The position numbers and the translations under genes are program-made. The notes beneath the pieces are model-generated. The model searched no databases. It was not told the DNA's origin and saw only the letters and a list, made by a program, of their open reading frames with translations. From Diabrotica undecimpunctata (taxonomy: Eukaryota > Arthropoda > Insecta > Coleoptera > Chrysomelidae), in contig NC_092806.1 in the NCBI RefSeq assembly GCF_040954645.1, positions 109,386,231 to 109,450,230 of the forward strand: a stretch of 64,000 nt of DNA. Reading direction: 5' to 3'. Positions 10,953 to 20,130 of this stretch are shown piece after piece. Each line of letters begins with the position of its first letter. Within the stretch, counting starts at the first letter, position 1.

Positions 10953-11570
10953 TATACAATGTCTCTTTCCAATTAAGTCGGCACCAAATAGGACATTTTA
11001 TTGTTAATATTGTGAAAAATTTTGCATGTTCTAAAACCTAAAATGCATTTATCATTATTAGATTTTATTAGCCGTATACGCAATTAGTCAAAAAATATGA
11101 ATTTTATGAAGAATAAAGTAGGTACCTCTATTTTTAACAATATCGACAATCATTATTATGAAAATTTTATTCCAATTAAAACTACGGTTTATATTATCCA
11201 TACAAACTACAGTTTGTACATATATAGAAGGAAAACGATTATGCTAAATGGTCTGAATTGTATAAAAATTGAGGTGTCTATTCTGTTATTCTATAAATTC
11301 TAATTATCAATTAGACGTTTGCAGTAAAAATTTCATTGGTCTGCCAGTGCATACCAGATTAAATATCGATGTATAGATAAATTGTATATGAAAATAGAAC
11401 AAACTAATAATAAAAAAAAATAAAAATAATAAATAAATAATTTCCACAATTACTCATAAAATTACAACGCCCCATTTAAAATTATAAAGTTAATCGTTTA
11501 TTGTTGAAAAGGAGTAAGCGCCATTTTTGACTGTTTTGAGTGATAGTAAAAACCCTCCTCTCTTTCTATA
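10953..11570. other. AT-rich spacer, no gene seen
   Basis: Low-complexity A/T-rich DNA with short spurious frames only. No repeat ends or motifs were recognised. Confidence 0.5.
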
Positions 11571-11579
11571 TCCGCGTCA

Positions 11580-12387
11580 TTTGGTGTTTAAAGGAAGTAA
11601 ACGCTGATGCATTACATGGATATAATCTATACTGCGAAACTGCATTTAGTGTAGAAAGGAGGAAAGTCGCTGGCCCCCTTTCAAAACGTACGAAGTAAAC
11701 GTCATGTGGTTTAGTCAATGTGAGGAACTTGGAGTTAAGATTAAAAGTCCGGTGACTTAGTGGTGCGGTCAAACGGACTGCTGCTGAGCTAATCGTCCAC
11801 AAACGTATAGCCAAAAAAAATTTATATGACAAGAAAGGCGAAATTCGTAACAAAACTAATAGTCTTCTCCTTTGACTATATGCAGAACCTCCATCTTTCC
11901 AAAATTCCCCTACAAGGTCTGTTTTACCTTACACAATTGACTGTAAACGAGTTTAATATTCACAACTTTAAAACTGGTAAAAGTTTCTTTTACAAGGCAA
12001 AGGCAGTAGAGGTCCGAACGAGGTGTGTTCTTTTTTGCTGCATTATATAAATGTTCCAGATAGTGTGGAGGAACTGCTTTTATTTTGTGGCAATCCTGGA
12101 CAAAATAAAAACAATACAGTAATCAGAATTTGTATGACATTAGTTGAAACGAGATTTAAAAAAGTAGAGCAGATTTATCTCATTAAAGGGCACCCGTTTT
12201 GTCTGGCGATAGGGATTTTGGCAATGTAAAAAAACTTTTGAAGCGCTTCGACAGAATTTTTTCTGTACACGAGTTTACTAAATTTATGATTACGTCGAGT
12301 GTGAGAAGAAAAGTCACTGTAATAGAAGTAGAGAATTATGATGACGTTTTGGATTTAAAGAATTGGTGGATCAATTTCTATAACTGA
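11580..12387 (+). pseudogene. Degenerate DDE-like gene of a transposon-associated family with a GQNKN motif
   Basis: Across several frames the plus strand reads VNADALHGYNLYCETAFSV, AAELIVHKRIAKKNLYDKKG, NLHLSKIPLQGLFYLTQLTV and PNEVCSFLLHYINVPDSVEE. These are followed by LLLFCGNPGQNKNNTVIRIC, VETRFKKVEQIYLIKGHPF and GDRDFGNVKKLLKRFDRIFS, ending ENYDDVLDLKNWWINFYN with TGA near 12387. From memory this order matches a large family of insect and cnidarian repeat-encoded proteins (DUF7869-type), in which a D-x-C-G-G-Q-N-K-N motif and a later DRDFG motif look like parts of an RNase H-fold nuclease. Here the first Asp is not visible and the frame is broken at least four times. The family name is a recollection, not a search result. 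Confidence 0.5.
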
Positions 12388-12389
12388 CC

Positions 12390-13025
12390 AACTAAAACAC
12401 AAACAGAAATAAGTTATACCCTTCCGTTTGTTTAGAGTTTTTGCTATTGCAACATTATTTCTTGAAAAAAAAGTTTTATTTTTCTATAAGTGTTGAAAGG
12501 GGTTAAGTGACTTGTACAAAAACATCAATTATACAAAAAGTAAAAGAAAAATTACCTTGTTTTACTCTAATGTAACTACTTATCAATATTATTTGATTAG
12601 GTCTACTCAAAAACCAATAATGAGAAATAATTTAGTAAAGCGTAGAATAGTATTTTGCGCTTTTCTCAAAATTTGTAAAATGTAATTTGTCTCCTTTAAG
12701 CAATAAACGATTTAAAAAAAATTTAAATTAGAAGGTGGAGTATCTTCTACCTCCCACTCATGGTCTAGATTTTTAGAAATATACGACAATAAAAGATTAA
12801 CACCTATGTCTAGTATCTGAAACAATTTAAACGAGAGAAACTCAAAACAAACAGAAATTTTTACACAATACATTGTACAGGAATAGATAACACTTATAGA
12901 AACCGAAGTAATTATTAAAATGATCTAATAGTATAATTTTGATGTTTAAATGTTAAGACAATTTGTAAAAGCAAAATATGCTGTGAATAAAATATAAATA
13001 TTGAATTTGACTTTATAACATTATT
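12390..13025. other. AT-rich spacer, no gene seen
   Basis: No coding pattern, repeat ends or RNA gene recognised. Confidence 0.5.
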
Positions 13026-13029
13026 ATAA

Positions 13030-13860
13030 AAATATAGTTGTTTAAGGTTGGTAAAGGATCTTGGAGGCAGTATGGGTTGCGCTGGGAGTTGGGCAATGGG
13101 CCGGTAACCCGTTACCGTAAAAAGTACAAAACCACGAAACCTTCAAATAGGCCCCGGATAGATCGGTCCTATCGACGACGACTTAAGCAAAGAAATATGG
13201 ACTACGCACTCGGTACCTGGAACATCCCGACATTGAATAAATCGGGAGCACAGGCATCACTACTTAACTAGCTCCGAAAATAGAAAAAAGAACTAGCAGT
13301 AATACAAGAAACTAAATAGCTAGAGCATGGAATAAAAGACACAAAACGCATTCAATACTATATAGCGGAAAGATAGCAGAAAAAAGTGTTTGGAGTAACC
13401 TTTATAGTTGACAATAAGATGAAACATGCCATATAAAATTTAAAAACAGTAAATAAAAGAATATGTAAACTAAGAATAAAAAAATTCTTTAACCTCTCAA
13501 TCATTAACATACATTGCCCAACATAGCATGGAAATAAAAGAAGATTTTACGAATAGCTACAGGGACTATACGACGCGACGTCTCACCGAGAAATGACATT
13601 AAGATCGTAGTAGGAGATATGAACGTTCAAATAGGCAAAGATGAACTTTTCTTAAGAACCATTGGTAAACATTCACTCCATCAAAATACCAATGAAAATA
13701 AAAAATTACTTATCAACTTTGCCAGTGGAAAAAACATGATCATCAGCTCGACTTTTTTCTCATACCGCGACATACACAAAGCGACATAGATTATGCCTGG
13801 TGGAACAACTACTAACCAAATTGATCATGTCTTGATAAACAAATTTTGTTCAGGTATACA
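13030..13860 (+). mobile_element. RTE-type LINE fragment: endonuclease domain only
   Basis: A degraded APE-type endonuclease reads NMDYALGTWNIPTLNKSGAQ (13195-13255), then the metal-binding region LAVIQETK (about 13295) and FGVTFIVDNKMKHAI (13390). Next come GDMNVQIGKDELFLRTIGKH (13616) and QNTNENKKLLINFASGKNMI, and lastly NQIDHVLINKFCSGIHG near 13818-13860. The blocks match the craniofacial-development-protein-2-like endonuclease of RTE elements. At least five stops or shifts are present. The sequence ends where the BEL/Pao element begins, so the LTR element may have landed in it or replaced its 3' half. Confidence 0.75.
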
Positions 13861-13884
13861 TGGTAGTGAAGATTGCTTTAAGGC

Positions 13885-14456
13885 ACAAAAAATGACATTT
13901 GTTCAAAAAAGGGATGTTCTCATTGGGAAGAAGGCTTGTTTTAGATGTCTAAAAGTGGGACATTAGACAAAAAGATGTAAAACAAGGCTAAGATGTGTTA
14001 TCTGTAGCCAAGCTCATGTGGTCTTGATGTGCCCCAGTTTAACAATAAGTCAAAGTAAGCATAGTAATAGTCAAAATGAGAACATGTCTTCTAAGGACCA
14101 GTCTTCATAAACGACCAGGCTTTGACTAACCAAACTAAAGGTCATGTATTTTTGCAAACGTTGAGAGTCACTTTACCTGGTATATTTGGTAATAGTAGAG
14201 TTGTTCATGCCTTAATTGATAGTGGGTCACAAAGATCATATATATTAAAGGACACAGCTTTAAAATTAGGTTATCCAGTTAAACGACAGGAAAAAATTGT
14301 TCATTGTCTGTTTGGAGGGTCAGAAGTTGCAAACTCTCATAACTGTTATGAAGTCACAATACAGGGTAGGAACTCTACATATTCTTTTGAGGCCTTAGAT
14401 CAACTAACAATTTGTAGTGATGTGGCTCCAGTATTTCATGGTCCATGGAGGTAACA
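13885..14456 (+). pseudogene. BEL/Pao Gag C-terminus and aspartic protease
   Basis: The frame carries two CCHC-like knuckles, CFRCLKVGH and RCVICSQAHVVLMCP, with a stop codon inside the first (after GH). An in-frame stop near 14107 separates them from the protease frame, which runs 14122-14454. The protease has the active-site motif ALIDSGSQRSYILKDTALKL, in which DSG is the catalytic triplet, and a flap-like ending around LDQLTICSDVAPV. Retropepsin of this kind cleaves the polyprotein in the virus-like particle. A TAA follows at 14452-14454, before the remaining protease to RT linker (LGADVAGYLYIGGSHKLDCG, about 14520). Confidence 0.8.
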
Positions 14457-14785
14457 AGACTAGAACCTTAATATTGATTTATCTGATGATCTCCAACCTG
14501 GACCAATTGAACAGTTGCTGGGAGCAGATGTCGCTGGTTATTTGTATATAGGGGGTAGTCATAAGCTAGATTGTGGGCTAGTAGCTATAGAAACTCTCAT
14601 TGGATGGACACTTATGGGAAAAATACCTACAAGTAGTAAACATTCTGATGTTGTCATGTCCACATTGAATCTTCTCAAATGATGCTTCCTTAAGTGAGCT
14701 TTGGGAGTTAAAAGCAATTGGTATTAAAGAACCTACAGATAGACATACCAAAGAGGAGGCTGCTTTAGCTGCTAGGAATTTTTTT

Positions 14786-15823
14786 ATGCAGACTGTAAGT
14801 GTAGATAAGATGGGCCGCTACGAGATTCGTCTTCCTTGGTTGGATGGTCACCCTCCTCTCCCCAGTTATTGTGAGTTGTCGGAGAAAAGACTAAATTCCA
14901 CTCTTCAAAAGCTGAAACATGATGGTCTTTTTGAAAGGTATGATGATGTTTTTGCTGAGTGGCAAGCTGAGGATATAATTGAGCTAGTTGGAAAGTTAAA
15001 TGATGTTGATAACAGTCTAGGACATTTTTTACCTCACCGCCCAGTGGTAAAGGAAGAAAGTACTACCAAGGTACGTCCAGTGTTTGATGCATCTGCACAT
15101 TCAAAGAATAAACCTTTACTTAACCACTGTTTAGAGAAAGGTCCAAATCTAATTCAGTTAATTCCTTCAATGTTTGCAAGGTTTAGAGAAAACAAAATAT
15201 CAGTGATTTCTGATGTTAAAAGGGCATTTCAACAAATAGGTGTCCATGAAAGGGACTGTGATTTCCTCAAATTTTTATGGGTTGACACAGAAGGTCAGAC
15301 AGTAGTTTTTCGTCATAAACGTGTGGTATTTGGTATTAACAGTAGTCCATTTTTATTAGAGATGACACTAGTGTACCACTTAGCAAGATACCTGGAAAAG
15401 GGCTCTACATCAGAATCATTGTATACTTTAGATGTTGTGAAGAGGTTAAGTCAAAGCTTCTATGTGGACAACTGCGGTACAAGTTTACCTGATGAAGAGA
15501 TGGTGTCAAGGTTTATTACAGAGTCTGTAGCAATTATGGCAGAGGGAAAGTTCGAACTAAGAGGGTGGGAGCGTACAAGAAATTATGAAGTTAGTGGAAC
15601 TGAAGAGATATGTCCTGTTCTTGGTATGAACTGGCATCCTGTACGAGATGTTTTGATAATTAATTTGAAATTCATAAGAGAGGACACTGAAAATATGGTG
15701 GTGACTAAACGTAGAATCCTTTCTATAGCCCAAAAAGTGTTTGATCCTATTGGATATTTATGTCCAGCTCTATTAGTGCCCAAACTCATGTTGCAAAAGT
15801 TGTGGGAGAAAAGCTTGGCATAG
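14786..15823 (+). CDS. BEL/Pao reverse transcriptase (open fragment of Pol)
   Basis: This 345-codon open frame copies RNA into DNA in the element's life cycle. Motifs in order: [20 protein letters not shown] (N-terminal), [20 protein letters not shown] (about residues 95-115), [20 protein letters not shown] (motif A Asp), [20 protein letters not shown] (motif B) and [15 protein letters not shown]. The last is motif C; this element has YVDN where YVDD is the common form, and Pao/BEL elements often show that. Then come the thumb [17 protein letters not shown] and the [19 protein letters not shown] connection. The frame ends at an in-frame TAG at 15821-15823, and RNase H continues in the same reading after it. 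Confidence 0.9.
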   Translation: MQTVSVDKMGRYEIRLPWLDGHPPLPSYCELSEKRLNSTLQKLKHDGLFERYDDVFAEWQAEDIIELVGKLNDVDNSLGHFLPHRPVVKEESTTKVRPVFDASAHSKNKPLLNHCLEKGPNLIQLIPSMFARFRENKISVISDVKRAFQQIGVHERDCDFLKFLWVDTEGQTVVFRHKRVVFGINSSPFLLEMTLVYHLARYLEKGSTSESLYTLDVVKRLSQSFYVDNCGTSLPDEEMVSRFITESVAIMAEGKFELRGWERTRNYEVSGTEEICPVLGMNWHPVRDVLIINLKFIREDTENMVVTKRRILSIAQKVFDPIGYLCPALLVPKLMLQKLWEKSLA

Positions 15824-15859
15824 GACGAACCACTGAATGAAGTCATCTCTGAAGAGTTT

Positions 15860-16555
15860 AAAATTTGGTTGAAAGATTTACCTTATCTTGAGAAGATTGA
15901 ATTGCCTCGATGGGTACACATGAATGGTGCGACATTACAGAGTTTAAGTATCCATGTTTTTTGTGATGCAAGCAAACTGACCTATGCTTGTGCCATCTTT
16001 TTGCGAGTGAGTTATTCTGGTAAAGTATTTGTATCTCTATTGGCTTCAAGAGCTAGATTGGCTCCAATTAAGAAATCAAATCTACCTCAAAAATGACTAT
16101 TCCAGGTCTGGAGCTGCTAGCTGCTACTATAGGTGCCCGTTTGTATGTTCAGGTTGCAGAGAACTTGCCCGGAAATATAGAATCCTTTTTTTGAAGTGAC
16201 TCAAGCACTGTTATTTCCTGGATACAACGCCAAGCAGAATGGGGAGTTTTTATATGGAACAGAGTTAAAGAAATTCGTAGCTTAACTTCAATGGAAAGCT
16301 GGCGTCACCTACCAGGAGTGGTAAATCCTGCAGACTTGTCATCACGAGGGTGCACTTCTAGACATTTGTTTCAGTCAAGATGATGGGAGGGGCCGAAGTG
16401 GTTATCTGAAAGCCGTGATAAGTGGCCATCTAGTGCGGCTGCTTGTGATGAAGAAGAAGTTAATGACGAGCGTAGGAAGACTTTGGTGACATCTCTTGTT
16501 AATGTTTATAATTCGTGTGACTGGCATTTTAGCTACTTTTCACAATATACTAAGA
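15860..16555 (+). pseudogene. BEL/Pao RNase H region, broken, first part before the hAT insertion
   Basis: Starting KDLPYLEKIELPRWVHMNGA, it reaches the RNase H block SIHVFCDASKLTYACAIFLR. It then shifts frame to TIPGLELLAATIGARLYVQV, SDSSTVISWIQRQAEWGVFI and LPGVVNPADLSSRGCTSRHL, which are diagnostic for Pao/BEL. Stops fall after the ARLAPIKK segment and inside SFF*SDS. It ends in the target site of the 171-bp insertion and resumes at 16735. Confidence 0.8.
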
Positions 16556-16726
16556 CAGTAGCGCACCTAGAATTTACCTCTGGGGGGGGTTTAGGTTGGT
16601 CACCAAATTTTTTTTTATGATGTTACTTCCATTTTGAGTCCTTAAAATGTGTAAGTAACCGTGTCGGAATAGGGCTCGGGGGGGGGGGGGGTTTAACCGC
16701 CAAAACCCCCGCTAGGTGCGCCACTG
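16556..16726. mobile_element. 171-bp non-autonomous hAT-like element inside the BEL/Pao RNase H/integrase linker
   Basis: Ends are CAGTAGCGCACCTAG (left) and, inverted, CAGTGGCGCACCTAG (right). The 8-bp sequence TACTAAGA flanks both sides (16548-16555 and 16727-16734). Terminal CAGNG plus an 8-bp duplication is typical of hAT elements. The interior has two long runs of G on the plus strand and no coding capacity. Confidence 0.9.
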
Positions 16727-16734
16727 TACTAAGA

Positions 16735-17215
16735 TGGTACGAATGGTGGCTTGGATTCAAAGTTTTATAAAAAATTATCGCAAAGGTGACCAGAAGTATA
16801 AAGGTGAGTTGACTTCTGAGGAGTTTGAAGCTGCAGAGAAATTTATTTTGACAAAAGTGCAGCAGTAAAGCTTCTCAGGTGTGGATGATAAAAGGATTAA
16901 TCATCTTGACCCATTTTATGTAGAAGGGGGTTTGATTAGATTGAGATCTAGAGTTTGTAACAGAAAAGATACACAGTATTATCGTTTTCCAGTCGTACTC
17001 TCATCTAAACATGAGGTAACCATTAAGTTAATTAGGCATTATCACTTAAAGTCTTGTCATGTTGGGATCTAAGGTACTTTAAGTTTGCTCCGAGAAAAGT
17101 TTTGGATTCTCTCAGAAAGGCGTAGTGTAAGATCCGTTATCTCCAATTGTGTATTGTGCCGGAGGTACACTGGAAAGCATCTAGGTTCATACTCCTCCTT
17201 TACCGGCTAACAGAG
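16735..17215 (+). pseudogene. BEL/Pao integrase N-terminal (zinc-binding) region, broken
   Basis: Following the hAT insertion the frame resumes as MVAWIQSFIKNYRKGDQKYK, then INHLDPFYVEGGLIRLRSRV (16881-17072). The H2C2 remains are EVTIKLIRHYHLKSCHVG, then ISNCVLCRRYTGKHLG. Stops lie at 16866-16868 (codon after VQQ), 17070 and in the spacer before the core domain. Confidence 0.75.
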
Positions 17216-18333
17216 TGCGTGACGCTGTAGCATTTGAAGTAACCGGTATTGACTTTGCGGGACCGCTGTTCCTTAAGACCGGTGAAAAAGTTTGGATTTG
17301 TATGTTCACGTGTGCGATTTTCAGGACGGTTCATCTAGAATTCTGTTGTTCGCTATCAACTTCTAATTTTCTTCAGGCCTTACACCGGTTTGTGTCTCGT
17401 CGTGAAAGGCCGAAAACGATTTATAGTAATAACGGTACGAGTTTTGTGGGTGCTGAAAATGCCTTATCATGTCTGGATTGGGACGTTATTACTCGTGAGA
17501 TGTCTGTGCAATGTATTCGTTGGCATTTAAATCCACCTACAGTAGCTTGGTGGGGTGGATTCTGGGAGCGTCTCATTGGTGTTATGAAACAGTTGTTGAG
17601 AAAAATACTAGGTCGTGCTAGTTTGGACTATGAGACTTTGCTAACCTTGTTATGTGAGTGTGAGGCAATAATTAATTCGCGACCATTAACGTATTTATCG
17701 GAGGATCCTCAAGAGTTAGTTGCCTTGACACCAGCGATATTTTTGCGGGATCAGGTGGACTGCGGGCTACCAGATTGTGATGCTATAGACAATGCTTCAT
17801 TGTGTCGGAAAGTGCGTCGGGTTCAGACTTTGAGAGAGGAACTTCGTAAGCGATTCCGTTTGGAATATCTTGGACAGTTAAAACTGGTTTGCGCGAATAA
17901 AACTTACCGCCAGATGGCTTTTAATGAAATTATGTTTGTCGGTAACGATGGCAGTAAACGTTTAGATTGGCCTATGAGACGAATTGTTGAACTTTTTCAT
18001 GGTAAAGATGGAAGTATTCGACTGTGCAAAATTAAGACAGCTAAGGGATATTTATTGAGACCTATCCAGTGTCTTTACCCCCTAGAGTGTTGTACTGCTC
18101 CTGAGTTCGAGCTTCAGAATGATGTGAAGAAGTCGATGAAGGATGACAGTGAATTAAATGGTACCCCACGTGTTCCTGAATTGGCTGCGAGAGACTCCGG
18201 TTCCGAAGACGAATACTGTGAGAGTGCGGGAGTGTTTAAAGTTAGTATTCCGACAAATAGTGCAAAGGTTTCTGAAGTGAAAATCACACGTACGGGACGG
18301 GCTTCTAAATTACCTAAACGTTATTTGGAGTAG
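17215..18333 (+). CDS. BEL/Pao integrase core and C-terminal domain, catalytic Asp replaced by Asn
   Basis: An open frame of 372 codons encodes the enzyme that joins retrotransposon DNA to the host chromosome. The first catalytic Asp lies in VTGIDFAGPLFLKTGEKVWI. The second should lie in a YSDNGT motif, but this copy reads IYSNNGTSFVGAENAL, an Asp-to-Asn change expected to abolish activity. The Glu block is AWWGGFWERLIGVMKQLLRK. After the core come the Pao-type tail ALTPAIFLRDQVDCGLP and a chromodomain-like or GPY-like end (RRIVELFHGKDGSIRLCKIK, RPIQCLYPLE). A Ser/Asp/Glu-rich C-terminus ends with TAG at 18331-18333. Confidence 0.9.
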   Translation: MRDAVAFEVTGIDFAGPLFLKTGEKVWICMFTCAIFRTVHLEFCCSLSTSNFLQALHRFVSRRERPKTIYSNNGTSFVGAENALSCLDWDVITREMSVQCIRWHLNPPTVAWWGGFWERLIGVMKQLLRKILGRASLDYETLLTLLCECEAIINSRPLTYLSEDPQELVALTPAIFLRDQVDCGLPDCDAIDNASLCRKVRRVQTLREELRKRFRLEYLGQLKLVCANKTYRQMAFNEIMFVGNDGSKRLDWPMRRIVELFHGKDGSIRLCKIKTAKGYLLRPIQCLYPLECCTAPEFELQNDVKKSMKDDSELNGTPRVPELAARDSGSEDEYCESAGVFKVSIPTNSAKVSEVKITRTGRASKLPKRYLE

Positions 18334-18660
18334 TGACTGTCAAAAACTGTATACTTATTAGCAATTTTTAATTTTTTGTATAATGGTTTTGTAGTATGTC
18401 TCTTTAGGTTTTGTGAGCAATATTTTACTTTATCAGAATATTCCTCAGGTGAGAGTATGTCAGATGGGCCACGAAAAAGAAGAAATAAGAGACAGTATGA
18501 AGTAGGCAATTACTGTCATGTTATTGTGTTGATATTGTTACTTTGTTATTATTGCACATATAATATTTAAGTAACTCTAATACTGTATTCTGTATAAAAT
18601 AAAAGCAAATAAAACCAAATCCAACCTACGCAAACCTCTTAAAACGGGTAGTTTTTTGGT
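18334..18660 (+). repeat. Probable 3' LTR / 3' end region of the BEL/Pao element
   Basis: This AT-rich stretch directly follows the pol stop. It has a polyadenylation signal AATAAA (18598-18603) and lies before unrelated LINE sequence at 18774. A second LTR is not in the window, so the ends cannot be drawn exactly. TGTCAAAAACTG near 18338 is a possible LTR start, and TGGTGCTGCGACA near 18657 resembles a primer-binding-site-like string. Confidence 0.4.
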
Positions 18661-18773
18661 GCTGCGACAGACACTAAGCTTTCGAGATGTGATATTTTAG
18701 GCATATCGTACGTATATAGTCAGCTTATTGAGTTACCAGTGTGGAATGTAAAATTTTAATTACGATTAAAATT

Positions 18774-19014
18774 TCAAATATGTAAATACCTGGGACACAT
18801 AATGAGAAATCAAAAACTTTATTGCCAATTAATTATTCAAAGGAACGGAAATGATAAAAGTGTTCCTAGACTAAGACAAATTTTTGGCTGCAAAATGTAT
18901 AGAAATAGGATAACACGACTACCACTGAGTTGTTCAGCTCTAAAGCAAACAAAGTCAAGATAACCATGATTATCGTAAACATTCAGAATGGATAGGTACC
19001 ATAAGAAGATCGCT
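18774..19014 (+). mobile_element. 3' end fragment of a family C LINE
   Basis: Reads CKYLGHIMRNQKLYCQLIIQ, then a broken C-terminus ANKVKITMIIVNIQNG and ends near AAGAAGA at 19010. This corresponds to the last 80 or so residues and 3' terminus of the element at 45.9 kb. Confidence 0.7.
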
Positions 19015-19400
19015 CGATGAAGTTGGCTTATCTGTTCCCTGATTTATTAATGGCAGAATCCGTAACCATTTGCAAAGAATTGTCAAACAAGGTAAATACA
19101 TTGTGCTCACACAATGGCCTTAATAGGAATATGCACAAAACTAAATTTTTTACATTCGCCAAAAGGCCAACTAATGCCGACAAATCATGGTCGCCAATAA
19201 ATCCATTGAGCATGTTTACAAATAGTACCTAATAGGGCTTTTATAATTGTAGCAATGATGATGCATTAGATAAGATCAAGAATTGAAATTGCACGTAGCT
19301 CCTTTACCAGAGTAAAACAATAATTTTCAATAAAACTCGGCAAGAAATGCAATGCTTAAAATCGATCCATTCTACTACTTTTTTTGAGAATATTTAAAAC
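19015..19400 (+). mobile_element. Second LINE RT fragment (motif C and thumb region), probably family C-like
   Basis: The frame 19017-19232 reads LMAESVTICKELSNKV, then GLNRNMHKTKFFTFAKRPTN. This resembles the segment after the YADD box in family C (GLQVNITKTKFMIIS). A following piece, SRIEIARSSFTRVKQ, matches the EIKCRIEKARSAFN block. It sits out of order next to the 3' end fragment, so it is a separate truncated copy or a rearrangement. Confidence 0.55.
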
Positions 19401-20126
19401 GAAAATACTCACTGTGAACCTATAGTAAGTAGCTGCACACTTATTTTACGATAAGAGATTAAAATATGCTACAAATGATTCACTCGAAATGTCATTTAAT
19501 GAGAAGGAGATATTAAATGCTTCACATAATTTATAGAAGAAAGAAACAGGTAAACAGATGCGAAACATATTAATATAAGGAATTCAATTGCTAATTTAAC
19601 CAGATTTTCAGCTGTTAACAAAGTACAAAGTGTAATATGTATTACTCATAAAATGTTCGTTTAAAACACGATAAATCTAAATTAAATAAACACAATAATA
19701 AATGAAACTTGTCAAGAGTAACGCACTAGGTATCCTTTACTATTTTCCATTTTGTTACCTATATGAGTATTTTTGACATATGTATATAGATTACAACTTA
19801 CCACGTGCGGGACCAAACCATATAAAAACAAGAAATAAACAACAACACCACTTTTCCATTTTATAGTTTCTACAAAATAATCGGAACTAGGTATTTTATT
19901 ATTACTTTTTGTGTAATAAATAGATTAACCTAAACGAAAATCTTATCTTACTTTAAGATAAATTGAGATAAATAGATTAGGAAATCGAATTATTAGTTGA
20001 AATTTACAAATACCTATACATACTTGACAAACAATATCTGTTTTGAGAATTTGATTTGCTATATCATTTCCTACCTAAATTACTGAACAATAAAGTAAAT
20101 CTCAGAAGGAATAAGAGCCGTATGGC
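19401..20126. other. AT-rich spacer, no gene seen
   Basis: No coding pattern or repeat ends recognised up to the TTAA that borders the piggyBac element. Confidence 0.5.
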
Positions 20127-20130
20127 TTAA

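Larger units (their letters stand above)
13865..18660 (+). mobile_element. BEL/Pao LTR retrotransposon, 5'-truncated, largely readable but inactivated
   Basis: Domains appear in BEL/Pao order: Gag zinc knuckles (about 13945), aspartic protease (14122-14454), reverse transcriptase (14786-15823), RNase H (about 15870-16380), integrase zinc-binding segment (16881-17072) and integrase core plus C-terminus (17215-18333). The 5' LTR and most of gag are missing. A hAT-like insertion splits the RNase H to integrase linker. Stops occur between nearly every domain, but two long frames (345 and 372 codons) survive, suggesting a fairly recent loss of function. Confidence 0.9.

Noticed and set aside
18640..18720. 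Possible 5' LTR and primer-binding site of a second BEL element
   Set aside because: TGGTGCTGCGACA is suggestive, but no BEL coding sequence follows; LINE sequence starts at 18774.
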